This document shows, piece by piece, positions 12,336-22,000 of a stretch of 64,000 bases of DNA. The notes below the pieces were generated by a model, which was not told the DNA's origin, ran no database searches, and was given only the letters and a program-made list of their open reading frames with translations. This DNA is from Trametes villosa (Eukaryota; Basidiomycota; Agaricomycetes; Polyporales; Polyporaceae). The translations under genes and the position numbers were made by a program. The stretch is taken from assembly GCA_002964805.2 (NCBI GenBank), contig PUDQ02000066.1, forward strand, positions 186,001 through 250,000, written 5' to 3'. Within the stretch, counting starts at the first letter, position 1, and the number at the start of each line of letters is the position of its first letter.

Positions 12336-13736
12336 CTACAACAGCACCCAGGAGAACGCAGCCAACGTCGACGCGACCATCACGCCCACAAGGCCCGGAA
12401 GGCTCCGCAGGCCCTCGTTCGCCGAGCCGGCGTTCGGTCCCGCGGTGGCGGTGGCGAGGATGGTGCTCCCACCCGGGACGACGCTCGCGACGAGGGTCGA
12501 GGAGTCCGTCGAGAACGCCTTGATGTACGAGATCTCGAAGAACGCGTTGTTGTAGTTCGTGCCGTTGTTGATCACGTTGTCGACGTACTGTAGGGCGTCA
12601 GAGGTTAGAGAGAACGAGCGCGGTAGCAGGAAGGGCACTGGACTTACGCAGGCAGAGGGGGTGCCGTCTCCGCCGCAAGTGGGTTGGTACTCCGAGGGAA
12701 CGCCGGCCCTATTGGTAGGTGAGCAGGCTAACTAGTATGTGAGGAGAAGGGACGCGTACCAGTCACCGCAGAGCGTGATGTCGATGACCATCTGCTGGGG
12801 CGCAAAGAACTTGTTGACGTCGCATGAAGAACCGCCGAAAGCAGCCGAGGGGGTGCCCCAGCTAGACGGGTCGATAGTCTTGTTCGCGTTCGTCACAGAG
12901 TCAGGAACGTTCTTGCGCTACAGCCCAAAAGTCAGCTCCAGACTGCACGCACGCACACCGAGCCGACCCAACGTACCGTCCAGAACCAGATGTTGATCCC
13001 GGTGGACTCGATCTGTGCGGCCCACACGCCTCCGCCCGCGGAGTTGAACGCGGCCCCGTAGCTGTTCTCCTGCGTCTCCAGCACCGTGCAGCCCGTGCCC
13101 GAGGAGCAGTCCGCCGCGCCGGCCTTGCCGGACTGGGTCGCGGAGGACGAAAGCGAGCAGCCGGGCTGCGTGTGCAGCGCCATCTGGTTCGTGGTCATCA
13201 TGTTCACGCCCTCGAAGATGTCGACCTCGCCACCCTTTGGCCAGTCCATGCCCTTCATCCAGAAGCTGGGCCACACTGAGCAGCCGAACGGCAGATGTGT
13301 CGCGTCGAACACAACGACCGTGCCTACGGGGAAGTAGTCTTGGGTGGTCACCCGGACCTATGAAGCGCTCGGTTAGAACCCGCGAGGTAGTGAAAAGAGG
13401 GTAACGTACAGAGTCCCGCTTGTTGTTGAAAGGCACGAAGCTGGTGTCGTCGACCTTCACGATCGCATGGCCGGCGTCGTTGACATACGCGATTTTCGAC
13501 TGGGTAGCGTTGGCTTGGCTGACCCAGTTCACGTCACCTATTTAGCTCATCTCAGCCACGCGTCTCGATCGGAAGGATGAAACGTGGAACTCACCATTGG
13601 TGGTGTTGTCAAAGTTGTCATAGAAGTCCCACCCGGAGAAGAAGTTGGCGCCAGAGTACTCCTTGATGAGGTTGTACCCCGCCAACGCGGGCGAGGCAGC
13701 AAGAAGAGCAGAAACCAGCGGGATGGCCTGACGCAT
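12336..13736 (-). CDS. GH16 endo-beta-1,3(4)-glucanase with GPI-type C-terminus
   Basis: Start ATG 13736. Exons 13736-13595, 13537-13410, 13357-12977, 12917-12760, 12708-12648 and 12587-12336 read in frame to 373 aa. A signal peptide (MRQAIPLVSALLAASPALA) is followed by the GH16 fold: YxNLIKEYSG at the start, VTTQDYFPVGTVVVFDATHLP, then the catalytic ExDxxE motif as GEVDIFEGV with both glutamates present. The C-terminus ends in a Ser/Ala-rich stretch and a hydrophobic tail (LVGVMVASTLAAFSWVLL) with no residues after it, as in GPI-anchored proteins. Likely a laminarinase-type wall glucanase held at the cell surface. A TATATTA-like sequence lies near 13889-13896 upstream. Confidence 0.9.
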
Positions 13737-14629
13737 CTCGATCTCGAACAGACGTAGAAAAGAACGTGGGGGTTTGCTTCAAACGAGATAGGAGACCTTG
13801 GCTCTGCCAAAGGTCAAGGGTTATGGGAGACGGGGAGGAGGATGGGGGAACAGGGAGGGTGCCCTCTCGAACGCGCACCCGCACGGTAATATACCTCGGT
13901 CCACGGGCAACGCTGCCGCTCATTCTGAGGGTCCTGCGGCCGCGTCCAATGACGTTGGGCATAGCTGCCTGGAATAGGGCACCGTTTGTTTGCCGACAAG
14001 CTTTTGGAGCGGGCGAGCGCAAGCGTCGTCGGGTTGCATGGCGACGACGAAGGAAGGGTGTTGGAGCATCCCCGGGCGGGGACCGCACCTTTCACCCGCG
14101 CGCAGCCACTTCCCGAGGATAAGAGCTGTGCAGCTGTGGCGTCAGCACGCAGATCTAAGAATATCTTCGACCTCGGACGCGAAGGAAGATCGCTGCGGAC
14201 GCATCGCGACGACGTCGACGAAGTACGAGGCTCCTGGAGGGATGTGGTGTCCTCATCATTGTCATTTTCCGGGCAGGTGCATGGAGTGCCATGGACTCAC
14301 GACGTCGGCCGTCCGCACAGCTATTTGAATATTTGCGTCCAGTGCGAGGATCGCGGATCGACGACGTAGGCTCGGGTCAGTAGTATTCGCCGGCGCCCCG
14401 CGGGGGCTCATGGCCGCGGATGGTGGCATGGTAAGGTTGCTACGTGAGCCTTGAGGTTAGCAGTGATAAGAGGTTCAGCTCAGCTTGGTTCTGACCCTCA
14501 TCAACGTCAACGTTGAAGCTAAGAAGAAGACGACCTTTGGCGAGATGATGCATATGAACGAGCGGTGCAGAACGCGCCCTTCGGAGGCCTTGTGCACCCG
14601 GTCCCCTGGCGCGACCACCGCCCGCCATC
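13737..14629. promoter_or_regulatory. Upstream region of GH16; left half of a split divergent promoter
   Basis: No gene recognised in about 890 bp. It lies upstream of the GH16 ATG (13736) and ends at the retrotransposon target duplication at 14630. Beyond the transposons the next host gene (55755) is divergently oriented, so this was probably one half of a shared intergenic region. Confidence 0.45.
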
Positions 14630-14634
14630 CTGCG
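14630..14634. repeat. 5-bp target site duplication, left
   Basis: CTGCG immediately before the first LTR base (14635). The same CTGCG follows the last LTR base (33287) at 33288-33292. Confidence 0.75.
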
Positions 14635-14905
14635 TGTCGCGCTCGCGGTTCGAGAGAGCCGGTGGTGCGACACGAGAGAGGTTCAGGCGGGGACAGACAG
14701 GGCTAAGGTCTGTGATTGCGAGAACACTGGGGCATCGCCCTACAAGAGTCGAGCCTTATATACGGTCTAGGGGATCACGGGATCATGGGAACCGATGGGT
14801 AAGGAGCGACTAGGGTGAGGGGCTAACAAGAGTAAGTAGAGGAATATAAGGAATGTAAGTAATGAGCGTGTAAGTAGAGAGAGACGAGGCGAGCGAGGCG
14901 TTACA
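14635..14905 (-). repeat. LTR 1 (3' LTR of the array)
   Basis: 271 bp, TG...CA termini. A TATATAAG box reads on the minus strand at 14755-14762, in the sense direction of the element. Confidence 0.9.
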
Positions 14906-14915
14906 TACGCCCTCC

Positions 14916-14936
14916 GAGTATCGTACCACGATACTC
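14916..14936. repeat. 9-bp stem, 3-nt loop hairpin beside the 3' LTR
   Basis: GAGTATCGT-ACC-ACGATACTC is a perfect inverted repeat. It overlaps the last base of the ORF3 stop codon and lies 10 bp from the LTR, where the polypurine tract is expected. It is repeated at 24107-24127. Confidence 0.7.
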
Positions 14937-16021
14937 TACGGACCGTCATAATCAATGAGGTCGTCGTCCATCGGATCGTCGCGGTCTCTAGCGGACGACA
15001 CGATGTCGCGCGCGGAGGAACCCTCAGGCGCGCGGGATGAGGCGGACGGGACAGCTGCCGTGGTATGCGCCGGGACGGGTTCGGCAGGCTCGCGAGCCGG
15101 GACGGAAGTCGTCGAGGACGAGGCAGCTGCGACAGTCGCAGGAGAGGTGGTCTGCGTGGTAGCCGAGGCGGGCTGCTGGGCGGTCGACGCGGCGGCAGCG
15201 AGCGCAGCGGCAGGAGTGGTTCCGCGAGAGGTCGTGGTGAGGTCGATGACGGAGGGTGCCACGTTCGCAGAGGTCGATGCCGGCGGGTGGTTGCCTTCGG
15301 GCGGAGCGGAAGGTGCCAATGCGTTGAGCTGGGCCAGGAATTGCTCGTGCTGCGCGGCGAAGTCTGAGTCCTGGCTGGGGTCCGAGAACGGAGTCGACGA
15401 GCCGTCCAGATAGTCGGGGAACGAGCTCGCGAGGGAGAGGGTGGAGGAACCCCGCGTGAAGGGCGGACCGCCGCGACCGCGCAGACGCTTCTTCGCGAGA
15501 GACGCTGAGTGGGACGCTGCGGCCTCGGTGCGCGCCTTCTTGCTCAAACGCGCAGCGATGCCACGCTCCTTGGCGGCTTCGTGTCGCAAGTGCGTCTTGC
15601 TCACGACCTTCATCAGCCCCTGGACGAAGTCGGACTCCGCGTTCTCGACACGCGAGGGAGTCCCTAGGCCGGCAGGGAGAAGGAGGGTGTCCGGGATGGG
15701 ATCGCCACTGACCAGTGACTCGGAGTTCGCGGTCGGGACGGTGTCCTCCGACAGGTGAGCCAACCCGTACTGGTTGTCGACGTCTTGATCCCAGAGACGT
15801 ACAAACGTGGCGTAACCAGCAGGAATGGGATCGCGTTCCGGCTCCCACGCATCGCGACGCAGGAGGCCGTCGAAGTCGAGGACGAGGCGAACTTGTTCGC
15901 GAGTGAACTGATAGATGCGCTGGTCGTCCGCGGCGAGATCGGTTGCGAGAACGTCGCCCGTCGAGCGGTTGATGCTGAAGTGAGGCGGGAGCCGCCGGGA
16001 ACGCTTCGGGTTGCCGGGCAT
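14936..16021 (-). CDS. Retrotransposon ORF3 downstream of pol (unit A)
   Basis: ATG at 16021, 361 codons, stop 30 bp from the 3' LTR. The N-terminal third looks folded (FSINRSTGDVLATDLAADD, then a region ending GYATFVRLWDQDVDNQYGL). The rest is Ser/Thr/Ala/Pro-rich with a basic patch (LSKKARTEAA) and an acidic C-terminus (MDDDLIDYDG). No membrane span, so it is not an envelope-like protein. It begins about 200 bp after the last recognisable pol sequence and overlaps, in another frame, the low-complexity read-through of the gag-pol frame. Possibly a nucleic-acid-binding accessory protein; function unknown. Confidence 0.6.
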   Translation of the reverse strand: MPGNPKRSRRLPPHFSINRSTGDVLATDLAADDQRIYQFTREQVRLVLDFDGLLRRDAWEPERDPIPAGYATFVRLWDQDVDNQYGLAHLSEDTVPTANSESLVSGDPIPDTLLLPAGLGTPSRVENAESDFVQGLMKVVSKTHLRHEAAKERGIAARLSKKARTEAAASHSASLAKKRLRGRGGPPFTRGSSTLSLASSFPDYLDGSSTPFSDPSQDSDFAAQHEQFLAQLNALAPSAPPEGNHPPASTSANVAPSVIDLTTTSRGTTPAAALAAAASTAQQPASATTQTTSPATVAAASSSTTSVPAREPAEPVPAHTTAAVPSASSRAPEGSSARDIVSSARDRDDPMDDDLIDYDGP

Positions 16022-19000
16022 GGCCAGACGAGGTGAACGAGGTGCAGGGTTGGATCGGGATCGAGATTGAGGGGAGGCGAGGAGGACGGATGGATGGGGA
16101 AGGTGTGGCAGGGAAGAGAGGACGAGATTGGGTGCGAGATTGACGAACCGAAGGTGGGCGAGGAGTCGCGAGGTCTCGGGGTCGATAGCTGACGTTCTTG
16201 CACTTTATAGGTTCCTGTAGCTTGGCCAGCTCCTGCAAGATTAGGTCAATCATGCCGACGAAGAGCTGAGGGTCGTCAGGCGGGACACCCGATCCTTCGG
16301 GCAAAGCTCCTATTTCCTCAACGCCGCATGCTTCCAGGTACGCTCTCAACGCCTCCAGACGCGCCACTGACGCATACGGTACCCAGGTTCGATCTCCCGA
16401 CTTCCAGAGGGCTTCGAACACGGCCTCCGTGCCCGATCCTCGGTGAGCGACGAACTTGTCTATAGCCCACTCATTCTCCTTATCGTCTAGGTCGAATATT
16501 TGTGAATCAAGACGACCCGGAAACAAGCGGTCGTCGTTTGGTTCGTGCACGCGCAAGAGAGACGCATGGAAGACGTCGTGAATACCTCGGCGCCGCAGCG
16601 CGGCCGGCAGCTCAATGCGATAAGAGTGGTTTCCGAAATCGCGCACAATACGGTAGGGCCCGATATATTTTGGAGCCAGTTTGCGTGCTAAACCTTTCGG
16701 CAGTGCAATATTCTTCGTGGAGATGTAGACTAGGTCGCCCTCCGCAAACGGTACAGGGCGGCGACGTCGATTCGCGTCCCGCGTTTGCTTGACGCGGGCC
16801 GCAATGATGCTATCGTGAGCAGCCATTACAGCCGCTTTCACTCGCTGGGCGTATATTCTAACACCAGGGTATTCATCAGGCTTTGCGCCGTCCCAGATCA
16901 TGGGCCTCGGCATGCGTCCTGTGTTCAAGAAGAAAGGTGCGTAGCCCGTCGACTCAGATCGGGCTAGGTTGATCGCGAACTCGATCGCCGGTAGCTTGGA
17001 AACCCAATCTTTCTGGCCGGTCCCGACACACTGACGCAACATCTGCGAGACAGTGCGATTCGCACGTTCGGTTGAGCCGTCGGACTCAGGATGGTACGCA
17101 CTCGACATCCTGAGCTCGATGCCGATTAGCTTATGCAAGTGAGTCCAAAACGTGCTCGTAAAGAGGACATCCCGGTCGCTAACGATCGCCTTGGGCAGGC
17201 CGTGGTGCTTGTAAATCTCAGAGAAGACGAGCTCCGCTACGTCCTTTGCACAATAGGTGGTCCGGCTCGGAACGAGGTGGACCATCCCGGTCAGGAGGTC
17301 GATGATCGTGGTGATCGCGTCGAAACTTCCGTCCCGATTCTTGGATTCCGGGAGCGGTCCCACGAAGTCGATGCCGACCGCTTCCCAGGGCGCACTAGGC
17401 ACCGGAAGCGGGTTCAACAATCCGTACGGCTTCTGATTAGATGGCTTGCTACGCTTACATGTCATACAGGTGTCGCAGAACTTCTGTACATCCGGGAGAA
17501 GTGTTTTCCACCACACGTGGTCGCGCAGAAGACTGGACGTCTTGTGAGGACCCAGGTGCGCGAGCAGTGAATGCGCATGCGAGATCACGATCTCGCGAGC
17601 GCTCCGACCATGTATTCTGATGTCAGGTATGCACAGGAGCTCCCGGCCGTTCTCAAGCAGCGTGACGAGCCCGTTCTCGACTCGGAAATTCTTGTAGTGC
17701 TTTGGATTGGTGAGTATGTCACCAAAGAACGGGTCCTCGTCATATCGATGCCTGATTTCTTCCTGTAGATGAACACCGTCGCCAGCTTGGGCGAGGTGGC
17801 TCAGAAAGGGTGCGGAGAGCGACGCGCCCTCCGCGGCATGCTGAGCGCCGGTCGCTGTAGTGGACTCGAGAGACGCGCCCTCCGCAAGGGGCTGACGCTC
17901 ATCAGGTGTTGTGCGGACAGCCGCATACCCGGGCGGCTGCGTGATTCGGGCTCCATCTGCGGGGATGGGGTCCGATGCGCCCTCCGCTCGTTCTCGACGC
18001 GGTCCGTGGAGAACGAGCCGGACGCGTTTCGCAAACTCGCGCGAGGTTTCCGGACGCCCAGTCTCCGCAGGGGCGGCATCAGGAGCGGTGCGTTGTGGGC
18101 GGCGCGTTCGGCGCGCCGAGGTCTCCGCCGGCTCACGATCGCGCAGGTCGCCTGTGACGTGTTGTTGCGCAGTAGTAGTCGGCTCGCTGCGGTCGCGCGG
18201 AGCGCGTTCGTGTTGTGGTGCAGATGGGACTACCGCGCCGCGCTCGCGCCGTGTGGCGGAGGGGACTCGAGATACAGGGGGCACCGCGACTGACGGTGGG
18301 GGCGCCCGCGCTATACGCTCACGCACTCGCGTCGATCTGCGGGGCCCATTACTGCTGGGCTCCGGAGTAGCCGCAGGTTGAGTTGCACGCCCCTCGACAT
18401 CCACTAGGACGGGCATGGAGATAGCGTGCGCCTCGATGTGCGCCCGATCCTCGTCGTCGTCAAACACGGAATATTCTGACGCCGCGCGCACAGTACCGGG
18501 CTGCTCGTTGGAGTAGATGCGCGACAACGCGTCGGCGAGTACATTCTCGACGCCCGGTACGTGCTGTACCGTAAAGTTGAATTCGGAAATGTGTTCTAAC
18601 CATCGCGCTTGGCGTCCTGACAGGTTCCGCTGCTGCAGGAGATGAATCAGGCCTTTGTGGTCTGTAATCCACGTGAATGAGCAGCCAAGTAAGATATCCC
18701 GGTGCCGTCGCATTGCCTCGACGCCCGCTAACATTTCTATCTCATGCACAGGATAATTCATTTGTGCGGACGTCAGCTTAGCGGAGAAGAAAGCCGCAAC
18801 ACGCCCATGGCGAAAGTCATCGCCTTGCGTCACGACACCGGCAATACCGCCATGCGATCCGTCGGTTACAAGCCAGATTGGTGGCGCGTTCGGCGAGTAA
18901 TCAAGCGGTGCACGATGGTGTTCGCGATGCGCGTGCACCAGGCGCTTGATGTCGTCGAACGCGCGTTGGTGCGTAAAGTCCCACTTGAAAGAGGCCTCGG

Positions 19001-22000
19001 ACCCGGTCATTGACGTTAGAATACCCATAGGGATACGTATCGTCGCGATGTCGTCCGCGAGGTACCCGACCGAACCGAGGAATCCGCGAAGAAGCTCCTT
19101 ATTCGTCGGGACTTTCCAATTCAAGACGGAGTCGACCTTGTCCGGATCCATGCGGATGCCCGCATCGTCAACAATCCGACCCAAGATCTTCAACTCGCGG
19201 CACAGAAAATGCAGTTTGCTAGCGCTAAGGTATAGCTGCTCACGCTTCAGGATATCTATCACTAATTTGACGTGCTTTAGATGGTCTGCGAGAGAATCTG
19301 AGTAGATCGCAATATCATCAAGATATACGTCCATGAAAACACCAATATGAGGACCAAAAATATGGTTCATTAAGCTCTGGTACGTTGCGACAGCGTTGCA
19401 GTCGCCTTGCTGTAATACGAGACTAACAACGTTCCCATCCGGTGTTGTCATAGCGGTACGTTCGACGTGCTCGGGTTCGACTCGAATCTGCTCGTACGCG
19501 TCCTTCCCGTCAATCAGGGAGCGGTAAGGTCGTCGCGCGATGCGCCGCAAGATCCCTTCCATATCGGGTAAAGGTGAGGTTACTTTTTGTGTGTTCGCAT
19601 TGCGCTCACGAAGATCACATACCACTCGAAGACGCGGCGGGACCCCCTTAGTGCCCGTGCCTGGCTTGGTCAACAGGAGCATCGGCGATGTGTTGCGCGC
19701 GCTCGTCATGCGCCAGCGTCCAGATTTTAGGTACGCGTCGCGCTTCTCGATCCAGAGCGGGCGAAGCGCATCCGGGCACTTGGACGGGCGCCAGGTGTAG
19801 ACCTTGTTTTCGTCAAGCAGGGGTATCCGATGGTTGATAGATCGCAGCGGGGGTAGTGGTGAGTCACTAGCCTCCTTGCAGATAGGAGCTGCGTACTCAC
19901 GAAGTTCGCGGCGGGCAGATTCGAGTTGGTGTTCCCAGACATCGGCGGCGTGAGATTGAAGAATGCGGACCGTCTTCCCTTCGATAGGTAAGGCTTCGGG
20001 GCTTCCAATGACGACCGCGGTCGGGTTGAAACTGAACGAGACTTTATGCTGGAACAGGAACGGCGTCCCGAGAATGAGGTCATAATTCAGCAAGTTAACG
20101 ACGTCAAAATATCGTTCGGCTTTAATGCGCTGATATTCGACGGCCGCGCGGCAGCCGAAATTTATCTTCGCGCGGGACCCTTGTACTGCCAGGTGAACCG
20201 GCAAGGGTTTCTGCAGCTCGAAGACGTCTAGACCCAACTGATGAGCCATCTTTGCAGACATGAAGTCCGAGAGCGAGCCCGAGTCGAGCAGGGCTCGCGC
20301 GGGGTGTCCGTTGACGTGAATCACGACAACTACAGGTTCTGGTATCAGCCGCTTGAAGTCGCGTGCCGCCGCCGCATTGCGCTGTAACGCGACAAGCTGA
20401 CTCGGGTCGTTGCGCGGAGATGCACGCCGAGAAGCGGCAGATACGGCGTTAAGCTCAAGGTGAGCAAAACCCGAGTACGAGCTTATCCGGAAGAGCGATT
20501 CTAATTCGCCCTCCAGATCGTCCAGCGTGAAGCGCGGCTCTGCGTGGAAATAACGGCGAACGTGCCGGGCGTAGAAGTTCGGTAAGTCAAGATAGATGTT
20601 CTCGAGCATGCGCGTCGAGATGTCGATCGCGAGGCTGAGATACATGTCATAGATACGCACGAACGCGCCGCGCTGCACGCAAGTGAAGCGTGTGACGTCA
20701 GCACGCATTGCGTCTGGCCACGGTATCGTTGCTTCGAGCACGTGCCGCGCTCCTATCGCGAGCGCGTTGCCCATCTTCTCGCCGCGTGCGGACAAGAAGC
20801 ACTGTTGGTGGTCCGGCGCGAAAGTATGCACCACCACCTGTCGATACCATCGAGGCAAGTCAAAATCGGGGTCTTTGAGCCGTCCCGATTCCACTAATGT
20901 ATCAAACCGATAGTGCATTAGTACATGCAGCAGCGGGGCGGTACGATAGACGTTTGCGTCGTACTCGTCACCGCCGTCGAAGTCAACCTCCGCACAGCAA
21001 TACGGCCCGCACCGGTTCAACACCTCTTCGGCGCGCAAGGCATACAGATCACCGAGCGCCGTTCGAGCGCGGCCTTCATCAGCTGTCGCCGGGAGCTCAA
21101 CCCGCATGGGTACGTAGGCATAGCTGCCGTTGATTGACGGCTCACACTGACCGCCGAAAGCCACAGGTCTAGTGCGAGGGCTCGGCGGCTGCGGAAGCTC
21201 AGGTACAGCGGTATCAATGTCGCCCTCGGTGTCGTCAGACTGATCACTGCACCAGGCTGCATACAAGTCAATTCCGCCTGAGGTTCCCGTGGACTCGGCG
21301 AGTGCCCGGAGCTCCTCGACGTCACCATCACGGGTGGAGCCTATACCCATATGGTAAGCTGTCACGCCTGGTGGTTTACCCGGCTTGTCGGATCTGACTT
21401 TGTTCCTCTGCGGGCAGTCGCGTTGGAAGTGACCGGTTTTCTTACAGGTGAAGCACTTTCCGGCAGCGGCGAGCTCATCACGTTCTTCTTTAGTGAGCTG
21501 CGGGGGCGCCCTAGGGCCGGCATTCCCTCGTCGCGCTGCGCTTGACCTATTGGAGGTTCGGAAGCGGCCGCCGTTGGTGTTCCCCTGACGTCGTTGGTCT
21601 CGATCGCCATCAGGGTGAGAGCTATTCCCTGCCCGGTCTCGCCGGGGGGTGGCGTTGAACTGTCGGCGGTTGGTCCTGTTGTGATGCGATTGCGATGAGT
21701 CGCCACGCTTCTCCGAGTGCTCGGGCGGCTGGCGGTCACGTCGCAAACGCTGACCGACACGTTCTGCAATTTCGATGATTTCTGCGGCTTCGCGAACCTT
21801 GTCCCAGGAAGAGCTTGCGGGATTCAGTTCGCGCTTCCATAGTTCGGTCTGAATAGATGTCCGCAGGCCATGCCAGAGCTTATCGACCTTTTCTCGGTCT
21901 GATACGAAGCCGACCATGAGGAAGAGATTTTCCAGTTCATGGATATAGTCCCTTACGGACCGATTCCCTTGCGCGCTGTGCTGTAGTTTGTCGCGCATCT

